DNA of 64,000 bases, from NCBI GenBank assembly GCA_002205965.3, contig NADL03000019.1, positions 186,001-250,000 on the forward strand, in the 5' to 3' direction. This DNA comes from Kappaphycus alvarezii. Lineage: Eukaryota > Rhodophyta > Florideophyceae > Gigartinales > Solieriaceae. The notes under the pieces were generated by a model that had not been told where the DNA came from, ran no database searches, and was given only the letters and a program-made list of their open reading frames with translations. Positions 50,876-59,823 of this stretch are shown piece by piece; positions within the stretch are counted from its first letter, which is position 1; every line of letters starts with the position of its first letter. A program made the translations under genes and the position numbers.

Positions 50876-51107
50876 GTATACAGTACTGTACAGTACAGGA
50901 CACAGTAGACTCGTGATGGACAAAAATAGAAACCAGTTTCGAATGCTACAGTACCATACCAACCCCAGGAGTAGGGATATTCATTTATCCGTACTGAGTA
51001 CAGTACAGTGATTCACTGCTTCTTTATACAGTACGTACTGTACAGTACAGTATCGTAGCTTACAGAATGGCGAGATTTTTGTATCTACTGTACTGTACAG
51101 TATCTAT
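50876..51107. repeat. CAGTA/TACTG pentamer clusters upstream of the membrane-protein gene
   Basis: Repeated GTACTGTACAGTAC-type runs at about 50879-50900, 50995-51008, 51028-51052 and 51087-51104. They lie 250-500 bp upstream of the start at 51364. Confidence 0.75.
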
Positions 51108-51363
51108 TGCAACATGGCTCTTGAAGGGGGATTGGTTAGTCTACACGTGTACTACACAGTAGACCAAACAGAAGAGTACAAAATACGGAATGGACATTAC
51201 TGTACAACTACTGAGTTTTACAACAATGCTACGCTACCCTGTTGCCAGGTAGCGCGATCCAACCGTTTCCATTGTCTACGCGCTTTGGCTACCTTCATAA
51301 GCCATATAGGCCGATCATCTCAATGCCAATATCCCCACCGTCTCCCACGCCATTCTCTCAACC

Positions 51364-52684
51364 ATGCCCGACCGATTCTTTCAACTTTCCTTCCTTCTAG
51401 TTTCCTTTTTCATTCACCTCCCACGCCCCACACAATCCGTCTCCCCTCCTCTCATCACCACCATCCTCCGCACCAATGCAGACATTCTTCCCGCCCGCAC
51501 CTTCTTCTTTCCCTCCGTCAAAACTCCCCTTCCCTCCCACACACCCCTCTCGTCTTGACACTTCCCCCCGTCTCCCTTCCTCTGGCCCGTTCCCACTTTC
51601 CAATCTTCTCCCCATCTCCTCCCATCCCATTCTGCACCTCTTCAACCTCACATCCCATCCCCACATATCTACATACACCCGCACTCTCTCATTCTCAACC
51701 CTCTCGCCCCGATTTCCTCCTGCTCCCCTTTCTGCGCCTCATTCCACACCCAATGTTCCTTCTCCACCCGTCTCATCACCCTCACCCAAACCAATCCACC
51801 TTCACCACCCTTCAATCCCATCTCCACAATCTCCATTCCCACAAAGACCCCTCCTGCCTTGCCCCCAATCGCCCCGACTGGCTCGACGAGGAGGCATGCA
51901 TCCTCAACATACAATTTGGCAAGCAACTTCTCCATGCCCCACTCCACCCAATCTCCACCCGTCTCCCCCCTCATCAATTCTCTCCCATTACCTCTACTAT
52001 CCCGTCTCCGCTGGGAGACCCCTGAATCATGCGGCCATCGTCTCCTCATAGATTTCAGCACTCCCCACATCCTACACCCCCGCTTCTGGTGGACTTACCT
52101 CTTCCTCGATCTATCCTGGGAATGGCGACGCTATCGTCTCGCCCTTGACACTGCCGCTCAGGACTGGCGGGCTGGAATGCGCGCTGTCCTCATCAATATC
52201 ATTTGCCGCCGTGATATTGACACTCATGTTCATGCTGGCTCGAAGAAGGGAAGCAATTCGAGATGTCGCGGGGGAGATGGAACGCAGGCGCATGCTACGC
52301 ACCGTGCTTACCGGCATGGCATGTGGCGTAGCGTCTTGGGTTGCAGCTGCAGCGTGTGTCGATGTTGAAATGGGCCCATGGTTTGCAAGCGTTTTGGTGG
52401 GTATTTGGAGGGCGGTGTGGTATTTGGCTTTTTGGATATGGGTGGGAAGGGGGTGGAAAGGAAGAGGAGTTCAGGGATGGGGGACGATAGTGTGGGTGGC
52501 GATAGAGAATGTGGTTGTGATTTTGGCAGCGGTCGCTGCGTGGGGTAAGAGGGTGGAGGCAGTGGTAGGCAGGGTGGCATCTGTTGTCGGTGGAATTTCT
52601 TTGGTTGGGGGGGCTTTGGGGGTGATGGGAGTGGTGAGAGAGGCCAGGAAGTGGGTGAAAGGGAGAGGAAAGGGAGAGGGCTGA
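51364..52684 (+). CDS. Predicted secretory-pathway multi-pass membrane protein, unrecognised, frameshifted
   Basis: The start MPDRFFQLSFLLVSFFIHLP is a strong signal peptide. The middle, in several frames, includes NRPDWLDEEACILNIQFGKQ (51865-51920) and LHPRFWWTYLFLDLSWEWRR (52070-52130). The last frame, 52145-52684, is highly hydrophobic with about five membrane segments: SISFAAVILTLMFML, VLTGMACGVASWVAAAAC, FASVLVGIWRAVWYLAFWIW, TIVWVAIENVVVILAAVAAW and VVGGISLVGGALGVMGVV. It ends with a basic tail (REARKWVKGRGKGEG). The coding strand runs C-rich to G-rich like other genes here. Frame changes near 51550-51780, 52020 and 52180 are assumed to be read errors. No family was recognised. The signal peptide and the helices are clear; exact borders between frames are not. 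Confidence 0.5.
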
Positions 52685-53793
52685 TACATAGGATATTCAG
52701 GCTACGGCGGCAAATGGTGCACGTGATGCTGCGTTACCAGGGGCTTTTGTGACTGTCACTCAGATGAGAATAAGCTTCTTTTTGGTGAACCAGTGGAACA
52801 ATGCAGCTATAGGCGGAGAGAATGGCCGTCGCAGGGACAAGGGGTCTCAGAAACTCTGCCAATTTTCCAGTGTATTGGTGAAAACTGGACCTCGCCCAAC
52901 TTTTTGCAGCTCAGAATGAAATTGCACAGTGCGTTATCGCCACTGGTAGTTCCGATGCTGAGCAAGTTGAATTCATTCTCAAAATGCTACGCGAGTAAGG
53001 GAGACAATTTCGCCAAACTACTCGATTGCCTCAGTTGACTAGAACCTACAAGGTCAACCAAGGAAACTGGGAAAGCTCGTTGCAAGGAATCGTTACCCCA
53101 CGTGTTGCTACAGTTGGATCCATCTGTGGCCAGACAGGACCTCAGCAAGGGTTGAGGTAGTATCGAGCAAACAGATTTTGTACCATACCGTATCGCAGAC
53201 AGCATCGCAGGCAACATCTACCATGGTATACGTGTAGATGCAGTGAACTTATACTACTGAAAATCAGGGAAAGGGGTTAGTACCTTTAGTTGAGGGGTAG
53301 TCCTCGGGCAGTTAACATGTTCTTCGATTTTTCGTTCTTTTCCGTTGTTCGGAGTTAAAGGGGGTGGTCCGCTTTTACGTTATTACAAGACGGTGAGTGC
53401 AAACTCTTTCCGAATCATACACCTGGGCTCGGACGTCCGGGACCGCAGGGACGCATGCAAGTATCGTAGCGGCACGCTGCACCAACTGACGGAGCTATCC
53501 GTTCGCCGAATACGTCAGATAGTAGCCAGGATGAACGCGAAACGGCACCATAGGCGCATGGTTTGTTCAGTTCGCACTGTTTTGGTGTGCTGAGGAGGCG
53601 TTGAGGCTGTAAACGAGAGACGGACAGTCTAAGTCCACTCAGGAAGGGTCAGCTGATTGGGAAGAATGAGGACTCGGCGGAGATGGCGAGCATGAACTCG
53701 TTACATATCAAGATAGCGCGTCAGTGGTGCGTGGTTATGCTCAAGCCGTACGATAAATGACCGTAATAATGTAGGGCTTCGGACGTTGGCATC

Positions 53794-55045
53794 TCAGGTG
53801 GTAGCGACGAGGAGAGTGGGCCACCGAAAGGCACCGAGGTATTTACACAGAGTCCAGTGAGATGACAGAGAAGCCGTGACTGCGTGCTGAGGCTGGCAGG
53901 CTTGAAGAAATCCCGGGCGAGAGCACTGCGAAGATTGCCGTGGCCGGTCGTAACGCCGAGTCTGAACTACACGCAGTAGCCTGATCGCCATGTGGGTGCA
54001 GTGCAGCATGGCATTGTGGATATTTGACGAGATGGGATAATCGTAAATGGTAAGGTCGCGGTGGACATCATACACCATAGAGGATGATGACTCCGGAAAA
54101 GAGGGAGACAAAGGGGCAGCCATGAACGGAAGCATCAGGGATAGGAGGGAGTGAGTTTTCTCAGTGCGGTAGTCAGCAGTACGGCCGGCGGAAGTCAGGA
54201 TGGCATTTCATGAGGCTCGTTTATGATGCGGTAGCTAACGGCGTGCTGCAGTTACTGAAATAGAATCTGATGATCTGGTTCCAAATCCTAGGGAAGAGTC
54301 TTTGGCCCCCAGCCCTCAAATCAGAGTGGATTTGCATCTATTCGCGAGCGGAGAGTTTGGTGAAAGATGATAGGAAAAACATAAAGTGACGGAATCCACA
54401 AAATGTGCGGGTGGACGGATACGAGGTACCGTTAGAACGAAATGGTAGCATTAATGAAGCAGGCGGCATACGTCGATTGGCGTGTACTATCGATCTCGGA
54501 GGATCCGTAGTCGTCATCGATAGGTTGCCGGTGGGTCTGGGCCAGAGCGTCGGGGCGAATAAGTGCATTGCTCAGCGGGGAGTGGACAATAGAAGTAGAC
54601 GGCGTAGGGTTGAACAAGAGCGGAACGAGTCGGAACTTTTTTTGAAATTTGCAAGGCAATGCAGTGGCGATGGAGATGGAATGGAGGAAGGCACCGAACA
54701 GAGGTCAAACCATTCAGTTTCAGAGACATTAGGCTGCAAGTGATAGTCAACTGAGTCCAGAGGAATACTGACAATGCTGAAGGCCCTTTACGAGGACAGA
54801 GAAAACGTTAATGGTGTCTTTCAGGAAGAATTGTGTTGACGGAAAGTTAGGAACAGGGTATGGCGTCCCAGGCGTTCAAGAGTGGGCTTTCGTCTGCGAG
54901 AATCTTGAATGCTTTGCAATGGATTGGTGTGCACTGTAAACTGACCAGTGGGGTCGAAGGGTGTCGATGTGTCGACGGGATGCATGTCAAATACGGAAGT
55001 GTCGGATGACGATGATGGTTGATGGATGTCCTCTAGCTCCATCAC
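53794..55045 (-). pseudogene. Retroelement debris, minus strand
   Basis: Minus frames include DLTIYDYPISSNIHNAMLHC followed by THMAIRLLRV (54000-54070). This could be the region around an RT YxDD-type motif, but the flanks do not confirm it. Further upstream on the minus strand, VFDMHPVDTSTPFDPTGQFT with VHTNPLQSIQDSRRRKPTLE (54830-55000) and SFIPSRRLLLL-like Ser/Leu-rich frames are protein-like but unplaced. All are broken. Confidence 0.3.
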
Positions 55046-56680
55046 CCCTTTTTCTCCGATACGGTTTTAAGTAAAGATACTCAAAGGGGAGGACGACTGC
55101 GCGCCTTACATCTAATGTAAGCAATGAAACCCGGTCGGGCATTACAGTAGGCTATGAAGATGGACAGCAATGTATTACCGTGAAGAAGGGAACCATGAAG
55201 GGGTCACAATTGGAAAAGAGACGCGTAGCGTTCCGTTGCCGGCGTACCATTTGCTCAGGAGCAGGCCGCAGTCCGAGAGCATTATGAAGAGGGGCTGAGG
55301 AGCAAAAGAGAAGAGATCTATGCTGGAGGAGATCCTTCCCTTAGGTACTCACCAAATCTTTACAAGCGGAGTGTAAGATGGGGGGGGCGGAAGGAGACGT
55401 TATTCGCCAAGCGGGAGACATGCGCCCCTTGGTTTATTAATAAAACACAGAAGCGAAGGCGCGTCTGTCGAAAGTTGACGCATCACTCTTGCCAGGAGAA
55501 AATTATGAAGGCGAAACTTGTGTCAACGGAGACCATCAAGCAGATGGCGGCGGTTTGCAGAGCATGCGTGGGTAACGGACTTCAGAGTTTAAGCCTGCTG
55601 GTATCGCGTTGAGGTCTTACAACAGAAAAAAGTAGTTCCGTTAGTCTTAAGGGTGCGGAGGGTGCGAGGGCCTAGGAGGTAAGAGGCCAGTAGAGCTTGG
55701 CCTACAGCAAAGACTACGGCCCTGGTAGTGTTGTGGTAACTGCCTAGAGTTGGCTACTGCAATATTTCTCTGAGGTTTAGTTGGTAATTGCACCGGCTAA
55801 ACTGACCCTACAAATAAAGCAGTTGCAAAGGAGACGGGAGGAGGCATTCAGCCAGGGATGTCTCCGGGAGGATTGTCCTGTGAGATTGGTGAATGTAGAA
55901 AGGCAGATGACCGTGGCCTCTGAAGAAATGGCTGGACAGCGAAGAGGCGCAGAAGGCGGGGAGAATGAACACCAGACTTGGGAACGAGAAGGGATAAATA
56001 GAGCGGGCATGGCACCACTGAGACATCGTTAGATGGTCGCAGTCCGTTGGAATGTTTTGACTCTGTTATCCTGAGTGTCTGCAATCTGCTGCGAAAGGAG
56101 ACCCGCCTGCAGCCCAATGAAATAAATCCTTCCTTCTGTTTCTGTTTCTGTTGGGTGAGGCCAAGGATAACCGCCAACTTACCGTGCGAGTCAGGACATC
56201 TGGATGCAGAGGGTGGATGACACATAAGTCTGACAATGACATAGGCTCACTGCTAATAAGCCCTTACTCTCGTTCCCATCGCTCTTTACCCAGCGCACGG
56301 TTACATTCCAAACGAGGGTCGCTATATTCATACTGCACGACTGAATGAGCTTTACGATCACACAACACGTTCTAATTTAGAAGGATCCGAGAGAAAAAGG
56401 CGGTAGCTACGGTGGATCGGATAGCAGAACCTCATCTCTGGCGGGGACCTAGAGCGTAGCGATAATCGTAAAGCACCAGCGATTAATACTATAGTGAGAC
56501 GTCAGAACGGGGACCCATTTGTGTGTCAGAAGCCAACTAAGCGAATGTCCTACCCAGAGGAGGTTTCTCAGCCTGGCTGTTGAGTTAAAGGGCTGGGCGA
56601 AGTGGTCGGTCTAGTTCCTCACCTATGTTTACAGCAAGGTTAGTGACCTGTGGTCCAAAGCCACGGACCTTGGACGGACG
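55046..56680. other. No supported gene, probable repeat debris
   Basis: Composition is purine-rich on the plus strand, and short frames on both strands overlap. FPTFCASSLSSHFFRGHGHL-like minus frames near 55850-56000 have no clear family. I see no RNA gene or long repeat. Confidence 0.4.
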
Positions 56681-56683
56681 ACT

Positions 56684-57564
56684 CTATGAAACTAGGACAG
56701 TAAACGGTCGGCACGAGGAGCGCCGGCCAAGGTTGTCCAGGGCCGAGAGACCCGTGACGCCGGCTTCAGGGGCTACCAAGGCAGTGACCAGCAAGCGGAG
56801 TAGGCGAGAAGACATGCTGTCGGGGCCAGCGGCGGAAGTTAAGTTCACAGAGCGGGCAGCTCGCATGAATGCTCCCTCGGTGATTTCCAGGGGAGGGGTT
56901 AGGTCCGCATCATCCCAAGGGATGACCGCGGTGCGTGCGAAGGGTAGGGAGAAGCGAGGGCAGTCTGCGTGGCAGGGTCGCGTGTGTCGGCGATAGCAGA
57001 ATTCGTGAGGGCGCGCATGGCACGTGAGCACTGCGCGTCGTCAGCGATGCGCATTGCAGGAGTGACCGGTTGGTTTTGAGTGGCCGTGTGATGGATACGA
57101 GCGGGCGGTGAGAGGTCCGTTCGCACCTGGCTTATTTTCTGCTTGACGAATCCGTTCACCAATGGCATTGATTTGGCCTGGTGGGGAGCGCCATCGAGGT
57201 TCACCGGCAATGGCGCGCCGAAGAACCACGGTTGGGAACATTTGCAGTCGAAGAAAGGTAGTATGGACCGTGGCAGGGTCCGTGACAGTGCTAGCCGGCC
57301 GCCCGCAAAAGACGGATGGGGACGGTGCTGTGAGGACAGGTCCAGGAATAGAGTGAAAGAGATCAGAAGGGCGGGTAGGCGTGGCCAGGACATCCTGGGC
57401 AGAGGGGAAGCAAAGAGGGAAACTGGGGAAGTGTGAGGGTAATAGGCGGGGTCATGATGATAACAGCGGTGTGGGTGGTGGGAGGTTGGCGGCCGGGCTT
57501 TCCGCAACCATGGCGGAGAGATCGGCGGAGCCAGGGGCATCGGGGCGTCTTGAGTGACATGCAT
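56684..57564 (-). pseudogene. Non-LTR reverse transcriptase, N-terminal part, decayed
   Basis: The minus frame near 56700-56930 reads TPPLEITEGAFMRAARSVNL, then TSAAGPDSMSSRLLRLLVTA and APEAGVTGLSALDNLGRR. This is the start of an RT domain in LINE-like elements: a spacer helix, then AAGPD.M.PRLLR, then a fingers segment. Upstream on the same strand, RALTNSAIADTRDPATQTAL (56960-57020) precedes it, as in these proteins. The remaining palm motifs do not follow within normal distance, so the copy is truncated or interrupted. Confidence 0.55.
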
Positions 57565-58010
57565 CGAGCGTCTGTAGGGTGCCAGCGCGGAGGAAAGGCC
57601 GTCTCTCAGGGGTCATAAGGGTGTCCACTTGGGACTCTCCAGCGGGAATGACGCCGCGTTGCGAACAACGTCTCTTCCGCGCCGACCTTGGCTGTCTACA
57701 GGAGGTCTACGTACGACTTTACGGCATTATTATCAAGGGTTCAGTGCAGGACAAACTATTCTGCTGGCTAACTGCTAACCGGATGGACCACGTCGGCCAC
57801 GTGCACTGATGTACAAACGATGATTGCGTTTGCTACAGACGACCATATCGTGTAACTAATGCGAAGGCATACGCGCGCGCAGAAAACTGTTACCGACGAG
57901 TTCAATTTGTCGGCAATATGTGGGAAGGGACCCTACAGGAAGCGGCTAGTAGCAAGAGAAGGCGTTGTTAGGGAATCGAAAGCCAGCGGTTGGAACTCAA
58001 AAGTTGGGGG

Positions 58011-58600
58011 CTAGTGTGGGGTTGTCAGAGGGTGGAGGGAGGCGACGAGACGGTTTGCGTGCCAAATTGGTATCCTTGTTGCGTTGCGCGACTGGAGCAA
58101 CACCACCCGTATCGCGAGTGGCCTGCTGATGCGGACGTCGTTCATGAAGGGTGAGACCACGGTGATTTCATGTGCAATTGGCCGGGGCGCTGTAGAATTC
58201 GGTCCGGGGCTACGACATTCGTGCTTTGTCAATAGGAAGTGCAACGTGGAGGGCCACTAAACTTAACCAGCTCTTGATGAAGCCGAAATAACATCATCGC
58301 CTTAGAGCTTCCGATACGGACTGCGATGACAGCCGCATACTCGTGGACCACCTTAGATGTGGTCGCAGACAAGCATCCCAAGGAATCAAAGGCTAGAGGC
58401 ACAAACTGCCATCCGAGTTTCGAGCGTCCAAGTAGAGCTTGGTCAGGAATGGCGGCGATTTTGGTCGCAAAGTCCCTTCGCTTCCGTCGTTCGGTTTCAG
58501 ACGAAGGCTTCGCTGCGAGAATCCAATGTCCGAGAGGGTTAGTTCCGAACTGTATGATTAATGACATCTGGAAATAAAATCTGACGAGTGAAAGAAGCAT
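58011..58600 (-). pseudogene. Non-LTR retrotransposon C-terminal domain, two pieces out of order
   Basis: The minus frame 58229-58600 reads HWILAAKPSSETERRKRRDF, then ATKIAAIPDQALLGRSKLGW and QFVPLAFDSLG, then VVHEYAAVIAVRIG. It parallels RSRLGWNFIPLAFDSVG in the fragment at 2.5 kb. The piece 58011-58244 holds RPIAHEITVVSPFMNDVRIS, which in the 2.5-kb copy precedes this block but here follows it. So two partial copies or a rearrangement meet near 58240. The permuted tRNA gene starts about 175 bp upstream of this fragment's 5' end. Confidence 0.7.
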
Positions 58601-58716
58601 TGCAGAAAGAAAGAAGTTTAATGCATTCAGTACAGAGGACTGTGCATGTCCTAACTATACGTGTAAGAAAATACAAACGTGTCACACGTGGACTTCTTAA
58701 TTTTCGTTTAGTCAAG

Positions 58717-58724
58717 TATAAATA
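58717..58724 (+). promoter_or_regulatory. TATA-like box upstream of the permuted tRNA gene
   Basis: TATAAATA lies about 50 bp before the 3' half of the tRNA gene. Position and sequence fit an upstream RNA polymerase III element. The usual internal A and B boxes are in reversed order in this gene, so an upstream element could matter. Confidence 0.45.
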
Positions 58725-58774
58725 GAATGTTCACACTCCAGATTCGACAGAAGCGGGTCGTGGGGTGCGCGCAA

Positions 58775-58864
58775 CGTTCAGGTCGTAGTATATGTTGTAT
58801 GCGTGAGTTCGAATCTCACCGGTGTCACAGACTGGGCACCGTGGCCGAGTGGTCTAAGGCGCTA
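58775..58864 (+). tRNA. Circularly permuted tRNA-Leu (anticodon CAG)
   Basis: The 3' half (58775-58827) lies upstream of the 5' half (58835-58864), with 7 nt (CAGACTG) between. The 3' half holds loop TTCAGGT with anticodon CAG at 58779-58781, stem CGTAG, a 14-nt variable arm (58789-58802), T stem GTGAG/CTCAC around TTCGAAT, acceptor strand CGGTGTC and discriminator A. The 5' half holds acceptor strand GGCACCG, U8, D stem GCC/GGC, G18G19 and CTA. Joined in mature order they give 83 nt. Acceptor: seven pairs, one G-T. Anticodon stem: CTACG/CGTAG, five pairs split between the halves after A29 (or before it; an A on both sides leaves this ambiguous). D and T stems are complete. The long variable arm and CAG fit leucine. 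No ordinary partner half lies near either end. Permuted tRNA genes matured through a circular precursor are known in Cyanidioschyzon merolae and some green algae. Confidence 0.88.
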
Positions 58865-58865
58865 A

Positions 58866-58928
58866 GCACTCGTCGCTTCCTTTTGTCGCTTCGACAAAGG
58901 GGGAAAAGCTTTGGTGCTTTAGACTTTT
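58866..58928 (+). terminator. Structured trailer and T-run after the permuted tRNA
   Basis: CCTTTTGTCG (58879-58888) and CGACAAAGGG (58892-58901) form a 10-bp hairpin with a 3-nt loop and one T-G pair. An outer stem AGCAC (58865-58869)/GTGCT (58914-58918) can enclose it. T4 runs at 58881-58884 and 58925-58928 are candidate polymerase III terminators; the second follows directly after the outer stem. GCACTC at 58866-58871 can instead pair with GGGTGC at 58763-58768 upstream of the 3' half, forming the kind of helix needed at a bulge-helix-bulge splice site. Confidence 0.5.
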
Positions 58929-59351
58929 AGAGGCAGTGGCGGTTGTTAGCAAGTACTGCATTGTGAATGACACCTGAGACATCAAACCTGAAATCAATAT
59001 AGGAAATTGTTTGGTTTGGCATGATGCGCTCGCAAATGGGACTCAAATTTTACAAAACCGCTTTGTCCATCCCACGATACTGTACATATGTGGTACTACC
59101 AATCTACTTCTGTGGGTAAAACGCACGCTCGTGGATCCCTAATCCTTACACCACTAGCAGCAAACCAAACCGAGCAAACGTCTTTCTGGGAGTGGTTGAC
59201 CTTAAAAAGTTCACCATGGCCGTCAAACATTTCGTATCAGCAAAACATCCCAAATCCCCTCGGCCATGGCAGAACATAATCTACAGTACCACGCTTTTCT
59301 GACATCCAACAAAAAAAGAGGCAAAGAGGCCAGAAAAAGCCAATAAGGTGA

Positions 59352-59400
59352 AGTACAGTACAGCACAGCACAGCACACAGCACAGCACAGTACAGTACAC
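59352..59400. repeat. CAGTA and CAGCA pentamer run
   Basis: GTACAGTACAG is followed by repeated CAGCA units and then CAGTACAGTACA. It is a pentamer microsatellite with a T-to-C variant block, about 280 bp outside the left end of the Harbinger element. Confidence 0.85.
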
Positions 59401-59633
59401 CGAAGAACTTTATGGCAGTAGCGAACAGTACAGTTCATTGGGAAACGCGGGCTAAAAGGACTTGACACGAGGGGTAGTTTCATTTTCCTGACAACAGCAA
59501 TCGCACACGAGGCCTAATTGAAATGACAGATGAGTAAACTAAGAGCAAGTCTAGCAGTGGGGCAAAATTTGCGCCGTTGAAAAATAATATGCACCGTTGG
59601 AGAACATAAAATTAAGTTGCAAACCAAGCAGTG

Positions 59634-59646
59634 GCGGTGTATTTCA
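59634..59646 (+). repeat. Left subterminal repeat of the PIF/Harbinger element
   Basis: GGCGGTGTATTTC. Related copies lie at the other end of the element (62888-62959) in both orientations. Subterminal repeats of this kind bind the transposon Myb-like protein in PIF/Harbinger elements. Exact terminal repeats and target duplication were not resolved. Confidence 0.45.
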
Positions 59647-59823
59647 TAGCTTGACCCATGCTCGTACTTATTTTCCTACTTCCTGACAGCCAATCAAACG
59701 GCATCGCTGTGGATACAATTGAAAATAAACATGTTGGGCAGCGGGTGAGAATTCATCCTTTTGCAGCTAACATCAACGATTGGGCGACACATTTAACGCT
59801 TCCTAACCACGACAAGCGAAAAT

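Noticed and set aside
51114..52025. 303-codon plus-strand ORF
   Set aside because: Mostly Pro/His/Ser low complexity from C-rich DNA; it is a shadow of the signal-peptide gene, though its end near 51865-51920 probably belongs to that gene.
53794..54135. Firm RT palm assignment from DLTIYDYP
   Set aside because: Flanking palm and thumb motifs do not follow, so the match may be chance.
56625..56996. Plus-strand Arg-rich ORF
   Set aside because: Antisense shadow of the reverse transcriptase fragment.
58775..58864. Two ordinary truncated tRNA genes side by side
   Set aside because: The acceptor strands of the two halves pair with each other over seven positions, and the anticodon stem closes only when the halves are joined. 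No D-arm lies upstream of the first half and no T-arm downstream of the second.
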